Source: Lentilactobacillus sp. Marseille-Q4993
GTDB taxonomy: Bacteria > Bacillota > Bacilli > Lactobacillales > Lactobacillaceae
Reading direction: 5' to 3'
Assembly (NCBI RefSeq): GCF_951230165.1
Contig: NZ_CATNVB010000001.1
Span: forward strand, 102,085 to 166,084
DNA length: 64,000 nt
The notes under the pieces are model-generated. The model searched no databases and was not told where the DNA came from. It worked only from the letters and a program-made list of their open reading frames with translations. Below are positions 46,252 to 54,449 of the stretch, one piece after another; within the stretch, counting starts at the first letter, position 1; every line of letters begins with the position of its first letter. The position numbers and the translations under genes were made by a program.

Positions 46252-46421
46252 TACGTTGTTAACAGAGAAGTCGATATCGCTGAAATTCGACCAACGCTAA
46301 AATGGCATTTATCGGTAGCTACCGTTATCAGCTTTCATGAAGGCAATAAATTATTGTAAAAAATGGGTGGAACCGCGTTTAAAACGCCCCTGGTTATTTA
46401 AGTAACCAGGGGTGTTTTTTT
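46252..46421 (+). ncRNA. T-box leader with an unusually short stem I
   Basis: GGGTGGAACCGCG (46365-46377) is the T-box sequence that pairs the uncharged tRNA CCA end. It is followed by a terminator CGCCCCTGGTTA/TAACCAGGGGTG with seven T (46385-46421). Only about 110 bases lie before the T-box; the 5' part folds as CGTTG/CAACG around GTCGA/TCGAC, much smaller than a canonical stem I. The specifier codon is uncertain; GAA-ATT in the inner loop mimics the GAA-specifier context of the leuS leader, but I do not rely on it. Confidence 0.8.
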
Positions 46422-46442
46422 ATTTTGAATGGAGGAAATTAA

Positions 46443-47792
46443 ATGGAGAATCAAAAGCTATCACGATCCTTAAAGAGTCGACATATTCAGATGATTGCAA
46501 TTGGTGGAGCAATCGGAACTGGGCTATTTCTTGGCTCGTCAAGTGCCATCAGAAAATCAGGGCCATCGATTATTTTGTCCTACTTGATTGTTGGTGTCTT
46601 TTGTTTTCTGTTAATGAGGGCAATTGGAGAATTACTTTTGTCTGATAGTTCAAAGCATTCTTTTTTGGATTTTATCAAGGAATACCTCGGTGATCGGTGG
46701 GAATTCATTGCTGGCTGGATGTATTGGTTTTGTTGGATCAGTTTGGCAATGGCTGATTTAACGGCGACTGGAATCTATATTCGGTTTTGGTTTCCAAGTG
46801 TGCCGCAGTGGGTTGGGCCGTTAGTAATCTTGCTATTATTGTTTATGGCAAACATGGTTAATGTCAAACTGTTTGGTGAGATGGAGACCTGGTTCTCAAT
46901 GATCAAGGTGGTTGCAATTATTTTACTAGTAATTGTTGGTTTTGTTCTTGCAATCTTTCAGGTTAAGGTCCAAGCTTCGACCGCATCATTTGCAAATTTG
47001 TTTAATCATGGTGGATTCTTTCCAACCGGATTTTCTGGCTTCCTAATGTCATTTCAAATGGTTGTGTTTGCCTTCGTTGGAATTGAAATGGTTGGTTTGA
47101 CTGCTGGTGAAACTGACAATCCAGAGGTTAATTTACCAAAGGCAATCAATAGCTTACCGATTAGAATTGGTTTGTTCTACGTGGGTTCAATGATTGCAGT
47201 TATGAGTGTTTATCCATGGAACAAGATCAATCCAACGGTTAGCCCGTTCGTTCAAGTTTTCTCTGGCATTGGTGTTGTCGGCGCGGCTGGAATTTTAAAT
47301 TTTGTTGTTTTAACCGCAGCAATTTCTGCCACTAATAGTTGTTTGTTTAGTACTAGCAGGACTATGTATGCTTTAGGCATGGGTGGTAATGCATCTTCAT
47401 TCCTGACTAAAGTATCTCGGAATGGGGTGCCAAACCTTGCTCTGAACGTTTCCACAATGTTCTTACTAGTAATTGTGGTGTTGAATTATTTTATGCCCGA
47501 TGGGGTGTTTGATTTAGTATCAAGTGTGTCGACTATTAATTTTGTGGTCGTTTGGATTATTCTCTTGATCGTTCATGTTAAGTATCGTAAAGCGCATAAA
47601 GAAGGGTCAAAAATATTTCCAATGCCCTTATACCCATTAAGTGATTATCTGGCAATCATCTTCTTTTCAGGAGTTTTGATTTTTCTATTGATTACTAAAT
47701 CAACTCGGGTAGCAATGATTATTTCTCTAGTTTCGGTTGCGTTACTATTTATTATTTACCAATTAAGTGTGAATAAGAAGAAGGTAAACTAG
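46443..47792 (+). CDS. Amino acid permease, APC/AAT family
   Basis: 449 aa with about 12 transmembrane helices. The N-terminus RSLKSRHIQMIAIGGAIGTG and then LFLGSSSAIRKSGPSI is the amino-acid transporter family signature, followed by GELLLSD and the TM6 region FQMVVFAFVGIEMVGLTAGE. Proton-coupled import is expected; substrate is not evident from sequence. A GGAGG site precedes ATG 46443. The T-box leader means expression rises when one particular tRNA is uncharged, so the substrate is probably that amino acid or a precursor. Confidence 0.92.
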   Translation: MENQKLSRSLKSRHIQMIAIGGAIGTGLFLGSSSAIRKSGPSIILSYLIVGVFCFLLMRAIGELLLSDSSKHSFLDFIKEYLGDRWEFIAGWMYWFCWISLAMADLTATGIYIRFWFPSVPQWVGPLVILLLLFMANMVNVKLFGEMETWFSMIKVVAIILLVIVGFVLAIFQVKVQASTASFANLFNHGGFFPTGFSGFLMSFQMVVFAFVGIEMVGLTAGETDNPEVNLPKAINSLPIRIGLFYVGSMIAVMSVYPWNKINPTVSPFVQVFSGIGVVGAAGILNFVVLTAAISATNSCLFSTSRTMYALGMGGNASSFLTKVSRNGVPNLALNVSTMFLLVIVVLNYFMPDGVFDLVSSVSTINFVVVWIILLIVHVKYRKAHKEGSKIFPMPLYPLSDYLAIIFFSGVLIFLLITKSTRVAMIISLVSVALLFIIYQLSVNKKKVN

Positions 47793-47857
47793 TAAATATA
47801 CCAATCGTAATTACAAATAGTATAATTTAGGTAAACTGTTGTCACGGGGGAACAAGA

Positions 47858-48751
47858 ATGATTAACGTTGAGGAAAGTGCTCATTTCAAGTGGCTCAGTG
47901 CGGTTAGTCCTGAAGCTAGTGAGTTGAAGTCGGAAATGGATAAACTAGGAGTACCGCCAAAGTTTATCAACTACATGCTTGATGCTAGGGAGCAACCTCG
48001 GGCCGACTATGAACGAGTTGCAGAATTTGGAGTTTTAGTTGTTAGGGGCTTGACCGATAATAGTCACGGCAAGATAACTAGTCCAGTGTTCATTGGATTT
48101 AATCGGTCATTACTGATTACGGTGTGTCATGACAGTGAGCAAAACAGGGTGATCAAAGAGTTACCCCAACAAGACAATATCACTGACCTAATCTTTCAAA
48201 TTTTGAACTCATTGATATCACCATTCTTTGACAAACTTGAAGAGTTGAGCAATTTGGCTGAGAGAATTGAAACCCGCCGGGGAAATGTTTCCAATCAACG
48301 ACTAGATGAATTATCTAATTTGAAGCAAAATCTGGTCTACTTACGGGCGGCAACCACGGGGAACTCACTTGCCATTGATGAACTTGATGATATGGTTACC
48401 GCAGATACGAACTTTCCAATGGCTAGTAATTCAGAGGTGATTCAAAGAGTTGCTGACCTTAAAGTTGAGTATAATCAGTGCCAGCATGGTTATGAAATCG
48501 TGTCAAATGTCGCATCGGAGTTTGAATCAACCTTTGGGAATATGCTTAACAATCGGCTGAACAAGACGATGCAGTTCCTGACGGTTTGGTCGCTACTGTT
48601 GGCGATTCCCACAATCGTATCAGGATTTTACGGAATGAACGTTAAGTTGCCGTTAGCTACCCAGCCTACTGCGTGGGTCATAACATTGGTGATCACTTTT
48701 GGATTAATGCTAATCATGTACGTTTACCTTAGAAAAAATAATAAGTTGTAA
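47858..48751 (+). CDS. CorA-family divalent cation transporter
   Basis: 297 aa. A long cytosolic N-terminal domain is followed by two C-terminal transmembrane helices with the pore motif YGMNVKLP (GMN) near residues 258-260, and a basic tail (YVYLRKNNKL). CorA proteins move Mg2+, Co2+ or Ni2+ as pentamers. The periplasmic loop LPLATQPTAW lacks the usual MPE sequence, so specificity may differ. ATG 47858 has GGGGGAAC upstream. Confidence 0.9.
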   Translation: MINVEESAHFKWLSAVSPEASELKSEMDKLGVPPKFINYMLDAREQPRADYERVAEFGVLVVRGLTDNSHGKITSPVFIGFNRSLLITVCHDSEQNRVIKELPQQDNITDLIFQILNSLISPFFDKLEELSNLAERIETRRGNVSNQRLDELSNLKQNLVYLRAATTGNSLAIDELDDMVTADTNFPMASNSEVIQRVADLKVEYNQCQHGYEIVSNVASEFESTFGNMLNNRLNKTMQFLTVWSLLLAIPTIVSGFYGMNVKLPLATQPTAWVITLVITFGLMLIMYVYLRKNNKL

Positions 48752-48752
48752 T

Positions 48753-48798
48753 AAAAAACTGCGAGGATTGAGGATTACTCAACTCCTTGCAGTTTTTG
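48753..48798. terminator. Terminator after corA, overlapping the next convergent gene
   Basis: AAAAACTGCGAGGA pairs with TCCTTGCAGTTTTT, enclosing TTGAG/CTCAA; it overlaps the 3' end of the opposing gene. Confidence 0.85.
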
Positions 48799-49137
48799 TT
48801 TGATTAGGTTGAAAATTTTTTGGGATATTGTTGAAACATCGCCATGAATCAAGTCATTATGATTAACTTGAATCAGTCGCAGGTTTGGCATCTGTTCATT
48901 CGAGAAGTACTGGGTTATTTCCTCGTCCATTAGGATGATGTCGTCGTTTTCGGCTATCGTTGTGAAAAAGTGATCCGGCTTGACTGGGAGATTGATTTGG
49001 TTTGCTACGAGTCGATCTCTCAGATTAAGACAAAAATTTTCAAGCAGAGCATCATCCACAATTGGGTTGCCAGTTAACGATGGTTGAAATTTACCGGTAC
49101 GAATATCCCCAACTACTTTAATGTTCAAGGCATTCAC
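48775..49137 (-). CDS. Hypothetical protein, 120 aa
   Basis: Soluble alpha/beta-looking protein beginning MNALNIKVVGDIRTGKFQPS and ending STISQKIFNLIKQKLQGVE; a central acidic stretch AENDDIILMDEEITQYFSNE. It superficially recalls PTS IIB-like folds but lacks a phosphorylatable Cys in place, so no function is assigned. The ribosome binding site (GCGGTGA) is weak. Its 3' end lies in the corA terminator. Confidence 0.55.
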   Translation of the reverse strand: MNALNIKVVGDIRTGKFQPSLTGNPIVDDALLENFCLNLRDRLVANQINLPVKPDHFFTTIAENDDIILMDEEITQYFSNEQMPNLRLIQVNHNDLIHGDVSTISQKIFNLIKQKLQGVE

Positions 49138-49241
49138 CGCTTTCTAAATTACAAATTTAGTTTAGCATGCAATTGCTTTTAAAAACCAAGTAATAACAGA
49201 GCTTTGCGAAATATTAATTTTATTTAGAAAACCGTAATTTT

Positions 49242-49943
49242 TTAGATAAATAAAAACAAGGTATAGATCAATTGGGCGATGTAAGTGATATCAGTCTTGG
49301 TTTTATAGTGAGTCGCTCGTAACTGTGACTCAATGAAGATAAACGCAATGGATAGAACAGTTGCCCCGATTATTCTCCAAGTGGTAAATGGTAGATTGGT
49401 CATTAATAAGATATTCATTACCAGAATTGCCCCAACAAACACGTAACTTGGCTTTTTTATAAAGAATGGGAATGAGAAAAGAGCGTTAGAAAATATTAAC
49501 AGAATAATATTCATTAGTGAAAAAATAGTGATGTAATGGTTCTGGGCAAAGTGGAAAATTAGAACAACTCCAGGGCCGCTGATTAGTGAGTAGATGATCC
49601 ACATGCAGTGAGCTTCAGAAATGAAGGTCGTGAGTGAAAAAAGGTTTGCAATGACGACTCCGAATATTAGCAGTGATAGATTTAAGATGCCGACAGAAGG
49701 TAGGACTTTAAGTGCTACGAATCCGATGACAACATCCGTGATGATAATCAGTAATAGATTAGGTTTTGCCATAAAAACCTGGCCAATTAGCATTGATAGG
49801 CCGATGGCAATGATCAACGACCATCTTAAAATAGAATTTGAAAGATAGGTTGAGATGGGAATCTGGGCGTACAGGAGCCACACTAGAAATGGAATCAATA
49901 TTTTGATTGCGTGATATAAAACTGTCTGGTAACGCTGATTCAT
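49242..49943 (-). CDS. Multi-pass membrane protein, unknown function
   Basis: 233 aa with about seven or eight hydrophobic segments (for example IIAIGLSMLIGQVFMA, IIITDVVIGFVALKVL, VFVGAILVMNILLM). No family recognised. Conserved-looking polar positions are few (His in EAHCMW and FAQNH). ATG 49943 has TTGGAGGGA upstream. Monocistronic, divergent from metK. Confidence 0.7.
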   Translation of the reverse strand: MNQRYQTVLYHAIKILIPFLVWLLYAQIPISTYLSNSILRWSLIIAIGLSMLIGQVFMAKPNLLLIIITDVVIGFVALKVLPSVGILNLSLLIFGVVIANLFSLTTFISEAHCMWIIYSLISGPGVVLIFHFAQNHYITIFSLMNIILLIFSNALFSFPFFIKKPSYVFVGAILVMNILLMTNLPFTTWRIIGATVLSIAFIFIESQLRATHYKTKTDITYIAQLIYTLFLFI

Positions 49944-50046
49944 AGTTTCCCTCCAAATTTCAGTAACATAACCATTCTAAACTATTTTTGGCTTAATGGT
50001 TCATTTTTGCTGTTTAAAAAGGTACTTTTTTGTGATAACATATGAG

Positions 50047-50117
50047 AGTTATGAGTTCCCGATAGGATTCACTTGACGGTGAAGAAGCCTTGTAACCAAA
50101 TCAATTAGATGGGGGAA
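50047..50117 (+). ncRNA. SMK box (SAM-III) riboswitch
   Basis: GTTATGAG (50048-50055) pairs with CTTGTAAC (50089-50096); between them TTCCCGATAGGA and the hairpin TTCAC/GTGAA. The GGGGGA ribosome binding site at 50111-50116 can pair with the TTCCC of the switch when SAM is bound. This is the SAM-III arrangement known upstream of metK in Lactobacillales, which represses translation at high SAM. Confidence 0.88.
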
Positions 50118-50122
50118 ACAAA

Positions 50123-51313
50123 ATGCAAGAACGACATTTATTTACTTCTGAATCAGTTTCGGAAGGACATCCAGATAAGATTGCGGATCAAATTAGTGAT
50201 GCAATCTTGGACGAATTGCTTAGACAGGACCCGAATGCACGGGTCGCTTGTGAGACTTCAGTTACTACTGGGTTAGTGCTCGTGTTTGGTGAGATATCAA
50301 CAACCGCGTACGTGGATATCCAGAAAGTGGTTCGTGACACAATTAAGAAGATTGGCTACACAGGTGGTAAGTATGGCTTTGACGGCGATACTTGTGCTGT
50401 AATGGTAGCAATCGATGAACAGTCACCAGATATTGCTCAAGGCGTTGATGAAGCCCTTGAACGCCGTGAGGGTGACAAGGATCCGCTTGATGAAATTGGG
50501 GCTGGAGATCAAGGCTTGATGTTTGGTTATGCAATTAACGAAACGCCAGAGTTGATGCCATTGCCAATTTCATTGAGTCATAAGCTGATGAGAAAGCAAG
50601 CTCAGTTACGAAAGACCGGCGAGTTGACTTATCTTGGTCCTGACGCCAAGGCAGAAGTTACGGTTGAATATGATGATGACAATGTTCCCGTTCGGGTGGA
50701 CACAGTTGTTTTAAGTACCCAACATGATGATGGGATTGAATTAGACAAAATTCGGCATGATGTGATTGAAAAAATCATTAAGGAAGTAATTCCTGCGAAG
50801 TATCTCGATGACCGAACAAAATATTTGATCAATCCAACTGGCCGGTTTGTTATCGGTGGCCCCCAAGGGGATGCTGGTTTAACCGGACGAAAGATTATTG
50901 TTGATACTTACGGTGGTTATGCTCATCATGGTGGTGGTGCCTTTTCTGGTAAGGATGCTACTAAGGTTGACCGTTCAGCAAGCTATGCCGCTCGGTATAT
51001 CGCTAAAAACATTGTTGCTGCTGGCCTTGCAAGCCAAGTTGAAGTCCAACTTGCATACGCAATTGGGGTGGCAGAACCAGTTTCAATTTCTGTTAATACA
51101 TTTAAAACGGCTAAGGTTTCTGAAGATGCACTTGTATCAGTTATTCGGGAATTGTTTGACCTTAGACCAGCCGGAATTATTCAAATGCTTAATTTGAACC
51201 GACCAATCTATGAACAAACGGCCGCTTATGGTCACTTCGGAAGAACGGATGTTGATCTTCCGTGGGAACATACTGATAAAGTTGATGCGTTAAAAGATTA
51301 TTTCAAGTTATAA
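50123..51313 (+). CDS. metK: S-adenosylmethionine synthetase
   Basis: 396 aa. The N-terminus [20 protein letters not shown], hexapeptide GAGDQG (residues about 129-134), the [20 protein letters not shown] motif and the Gly-rich loop [19 protein letters not shown] are diagnostic. It makes SAM from methionine and ATP. Translation is expected to be governed by the SMK box immediately upstream. Monocistronic. Confidence 0.98.
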   Translation: MQERHLFTSESVSEGHPDKIADQISDAILDELLRQDPNARVACETSVTTGLVLVFGEISTTAYVDIQKVVRDTIKKIGYTGGKYGFDGDTCAVMVAIDEQSPDIAQGVDEALERREGDKDPLDEIGAGDQGLMFGYAINETPELMPLPISLSHKLMRKQAQLRKTGELTYLGPDAKAEVTVEYDDDNVPVRVDTVVLSTQHDDGIELDKIRHDVIEKIIKEVIPAKYLDDRTKYLINPTGRFVIGGPQGDAGLTGRKIIVDTYGGYAHHGGGAFSGKDATKVDRSASYAARYIAKNIVAAGLASQVEVQLAYAIGVAEPVSISVNTFKTAKVSEDALVSVIRELFDLRPAGIIQMLNLNRPIYEQTAAYGHFGRTDVDLPWEHTDKVDALKDYFKL

Positions 51314-51326
51314 ACAGCATTTATGC

Positions 51327-51357
51327 AAAACGCCCTTGAAAGCAAGGGCGTTTTTTT
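51327..51357 (+). terminator. Terminator after metK
   Basis: AAAACGCCCTT/AAGGGCGTTTT stem, six-base loop, seven T. Confidence 0.93.
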
Positions 51358-51386
51358 ATTCTTTTCTTACAGAAAGAGGTTAGTAC

Positions 51387-52874
51387 ATGGAACAAAGACG
51401 AAATAAAACGAATATTCCGTTGGTAACAGCATCTCTCTTCATCGCAACTTTTATGAGTGCCGTTGAAGGAACAATTGTATCAACCGCAATGCCAACGATT
51501 GTTGGGGACTTAAAGGGAGTTGACCTCATGAACTGGGTCTTCTCGATCTTTCTTCTAACCAACGCAATTGCCACGCCGATTTATGGTAAGTTGGCAGATC
51601 AGATTGGCCGGAAACCGATGTTTTTAATTGGAATTAGCATTTTTATTATTGGTTCGGTAATGTCCGGGTTATCCCATTCGATGATTGTTTTGATTTTTTG
51701 GCGCGCGGTTCAGGGAATCGGAGCTGGTTCAATCATGCCAGTATCAAACACGATTATCGCTGATGTTTTCCCACTTGAAAAAAGGGCTCAGGTTTTGGGG
51801 CTCAATAGCTCCTCGTGGGGAATTGCATCAATTATCGCTCCGCTATTAGGTGGGTTTATTGTTGATAATCTTAGTTGGCACTGGATTTTCTTTATCAATT
51901 TACCAATTGGCTTAGTTGTGATGGTGATGATTGCGCTATTTTTGAAGGAGCCAAACCGTGATAAAACTAAGACTAAAATTGATGTTATGGGAATGGTTTA
52001 TCTGACCCTGATGCTTTTATCGATTATGTATGTTTTCCAGTTGATTGGCCAACGACCAATTGATTGGAAGATGATGGCAGCTTGCGCGTTAGTTGCAATT
52101 GTAACGACGGTATTATTCATTAGAAATGAGCGGCTAGTAGATAGTCCAATTTTACCAATGGAATTATTCTCTAACCGGACATTTGTCACGCAAAACGCAG
52201 TTGCAGCGTTAGTTAGTGGTTTTTTAATTGGGTATGAAGTTTATTTGCCAGATTGGACTCAGGGAATATTAGGGTTGCAAGCTTCTTTGGCAGGGTTTGC
52301 GGTTACCCCAAGTTCATTAATGTGGATTAGTGGGTCATTTATAGCGGGTAAAATGCTTGGCCGTTTAAGACCATATCACATTATTAATGTTAGTCTGGTA
52401 TTTGTGTTGATTGGGGCAGTTATAATGGTTATCATCCCCGCTGAAGTGCCATTCTTTAGCTTCCTGCTTATCTCAGCTATTTGCGGGACGGGATTTGGGA
52501 TTTCAATTACCACGTCAACAATTAGCGTTCAAAACGAGGTAGACCATAACCAGATAGGAGTTGCAACGTCGTTTAATACGCTTTGCCGAACACTTGGGCA
52601 ATCATTGATGATGTCGGTGTTTGGAATCGTCATGAACATGACACTACTGAGTAAAGTTGCTTCCTCACAAGGGGTAACAATGAAGATGGTTGATAAATTG
52701 ATCAACCCTAAGACAGCGGACCAACTTCCAATCGATTTACTGCCAAAATTAAGGGAGATTCTGTATAGTGCGCTACACAACGTGTTCATTGTGGCATTGG
52801 TACTTGTCGTCCTAGCAATCGTGGTTAACTATTTTGATCGCAAAACGGCCGTTAATAAGCAGCAATCGCGGTAG
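51387..52874 (+). CDS. MFS drug exporter, DHA2 (EmrB/QacA) family
   Basis: 495 aa with about 14 hydrophobic segments. Motif 1 (TFMSAVEGTIVSTAMPTIVG), motif A (GKLADQIGRKPMFLIG) and motif C (GIGAGSIMPVSNTIIAD and SSWGIASIIAPLLGGFI) are typical of the 14-TM DHA2 group. The acidic residue in TM1 (Glu in SAVEGT) may couple protons. Substrates of this family range over drugs, bile salts and metabolites. It follows metK after a terminator; AAAGAGG precedes ATG 51387. Confidence 0.9.
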   Translation: MEQRRNKTNIPLVTASLFIATFMSAVEGTIVSTAMPTIVGDLKGVDLMNWVFSIFLLTNAIATPIYGKLADQIGRKPMFLIGISIFIIGSVMSGLSHSMIVLIFWRAVQGIGAGSIMPVSNTIIADVFPLEKRAQVLGLNSSSWGIASIIAPLLGGFIVDNLSWHWIFFINLPIGLVVMVMIALFLKEPNRDKTKTKIDVMGMVYLTLMLLSIMYVFQLIGQRPIDWKMMAACALVAIVTTVLFIRNERLVDSPILPMELFSNRTFVTQNAVAALVSGFLIGYEVYLPDWTQGILGLQASLAGFAVTPSSLMWISGSFIAGKMLGRLRPYHIINVSLVFVLIGAVIMVIIPAEVPFFSFLLISAICGTGFGISITTSTISVQNEVDHNQIGVATSFNTLCRTLGQSLMMSVFGIVMNMTLLSKVASSQGVTMKMVDKLINPKTADQLPIDLLPKLREILYSALHNVFIVALVLVVLAIVVNYFDRKTAVNKQQSR

Positions 52875-52878
52875 TGGT

Positions 52879-53451
52879 CTACCTTTTTTCGATCCCCAAA
52901 AGAATGGGTGGATTGTGCTGTTGGTTGATATATCCGTATTGTAAGACGTTGAACTTTTTTTGATCTAATTGCCGGCAAAAGGATAGAACTGCTTCTTTTT
53001 CTTCTTCACCACCTGGATGGCCATAATAGACGACAATTACCACCACCCCATGGGGAGTGAGGCGACTTAAGCATGCTTGAATTGCGGGAATCGTAGCGCT
53101 CTTTGTGGTGATGATTGATTTATCGCCACCGGGAAGGTAGCCGAGATTGAAGATGGCACTTGAAATCTCAGTATCCAATGGAATCAAATTATCAATCTCA
53201 GCGTTACTTTGATTAAATAAGGTGACCTGGTTTTCAACACCGAAGGAGCTTTCGATTTTAGATTTAGTCGCTTCAATTGCTTGCTTTTGGATATCGAATC
53301 CAAAGACGTGGCCAGTTTGACCGACGAGTTGAGCTAGAAATAATGTGTCATTGCCGTTGCCAACAGTGGCATCAATAACGTTATCCCCGTGGGTGACGGT
53401 TTCCTTTAAAATATCGTGGCTAAATTCTAATGATGAATGTAGTGTGTTCAT
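52879..53451 (-). CDS. mnmM: tRNA mnm5s2U methyltransferase MnmM (YtqB)
   Basis: 190 aa class I SAM methyltransferase. Motif I VIDATVGNGNDTLFLAQLVG, FGFDIQKQAIEAT with the acidic SAM-ribose ligand, and the characteristic IFNLGYLPGGDKSI and VVYYGHPGGEEEKEAV segments identify the YtqB family (older name: putative rRNA methylase), shown in B. subtilis to perform the last methylation step of mnm5s2U at position 34 in tRNAs. The ATG overlaps the PAP2 stop by four bases, so they are translationally coupled. Confidence 0.92.
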   Translation of the reverse strand: MNTLHSSLEFSHDILKETVTHGDNVIDATVGNGNDTLFLAQLVGQTGHVFGFDIQKQAIEATKSKIESSFGVENQVTLFNQSNAEIDNLIPLDTEISSAIFNLGYLPGGDKSIITTKSATIPAIQACLSRLTPHGVVVIVVYYGHPGGEEEKEAVLSFCRQLDQKKFNVLQYGYINQQHNPPILLGIEKR

Positions 53452-54077
53452 TTTGCGGCCTCCCGAAAGTAAATTACGTTTGATAATTCAATAACAATAA
53501 GTCCGGCTAAGTAACCACCAATAATGTCAGTTGGAAAGTGGACTCCTAGGTAGATTCTTGAAATGCCGATGGCGAGAATAAAACAAACTAAGGCAACGAT
53601 TAGGGCACCTTTGATCAGCTTGTTGGTCATTAGCTGGTTTAAGATAATAATCATGCTACCAGCAATGATCATGGCGGCCATTGCATGGCCACTTGGAAAA
53701 CTAGTCGAATTTACGTGGACTAAGTGTTGCAGAGTAGGCCTAGGTCGGTTGATAATGGCCTTTAACAGGATGTTCACCGGATACGCCAATAGAATTCCGT
53801 TGATAAAGATAAACTTTGCTTGCCGCTTATATTTGAGAACCCAGAGAATGAGGACTAAAACAGTCACGATCATTAGAGTTTCGGTTGCGTTCATGAGCTT
53901 GGTAAACGCAGCCACCCCAGGTTCAGCATTAAAACCAATGGATGATCTAATAAAGGTTTGAACAGTAGTATCAAAGCTTGTGATCCAGTGGACGTGTAGC
54001 TTTATAAGAACTGATAACAGAGCCAACAGTATGGCCGCAGAAATGATAGCGAATGATTGACGATGGTTTTGTTTCAT
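53448..54077 (-). CDS. PAP2-family membrane phosphatase
   Basis: 209 aa from ATG 54077 (AAGGAAG six bases upstream). Six transmembrane helices with the three phosphatase motifs: KAIINRPRP, STSFPSGHAMAAM and SRIYLGVHFPTDIIGG. The His in PSGH and the last His are catalytic. Such enzymes dephosphorylate undecaprenyl pyrophosphate, phosphatidylglycerophosphate or phosphatidate; here lipid-carrier recycling is plausible (UppP/BcrC-like) but not proven. Confidence 0.87.
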   Translation of the reverse strand: MKQNHRQSFAIISAAILLALLSVLIKLHVHWITSFDTTVQTFIRSSIGFNAEPGVAAFTKLMNATETLMIVTVLVLILWVLKYKRQAKFIFINGILLAYPVNILLKAIINRPRPTLQHLVHVNSTSFPSGHAMAAMIIAGSMIIILNQLMTNKLIKGALIVALVCFILAIGISRIYLGVHFPTDIIGGYLAGLIVIELSNVIYFREAAK

Positions 54078-54189
54078 AATCGACTTCCTTAACAACAATA
54101 ATTATTTATAGTATATCATTTGTGATATTGATTTTTGAGCAAGCTTTTGATAGCATTAAAGCAATAACTTTACACGAAGAAAAATGACG

Positions 54190-54412
54190 ATACGAAATAG
54201 TAACTTGAAGTGGTTTTTAAGAAACTAGGTGGTAGCTGTGAACCTAGATTCCGCAACAGGCGAACTCATCGTAGAATGGCTAGTCGAACCAAGTAAACTA
54301 GTCCGGCACTCACCGTTAACGAGAGAAGAGAGCCCGTTAGGGAAAAATAGGTGGTACCGCGTTATTTAACGTCCTATAAAAAGCTAAAGTAGCTTTTTAT
54401 GGGGCGTTTTTT
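54190..54412 (+). ncRNA. T-box riboswitch of leuS, Leu (CTC) specifier
   Basis: T-box core AGGTGGTACCGCG at 54349-54361; a terminator of about 41 bases follows (54368-54408, T-run to 54412). In stem I the segment GCGAACTCATC places CTC (54265-54267) right after the GAA of the specifier loop, a leucine codon. The 5' boundary is approximate. Uncharged tRNA-Leu would favour antitermination. Confidence 0.88.
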
Positions 54413-54449
54413 ATTCCCGTGTAAAGAACTTTTGAGAGGTGGAAAAACA

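Noticed and set aside
46412..46645. 77-codon frame overlapping the start of the permease
   Set aside because: It starts inside the T-box terminator and overlaps the clearly conserved permease N-terminus.
53563..53961. 132-codon plus-strand frame opposite the PAP2 gene
   Set aside because: The minus strand encodes intact PAP2 motifs; the opposing frame has no start signal or recognised domain.
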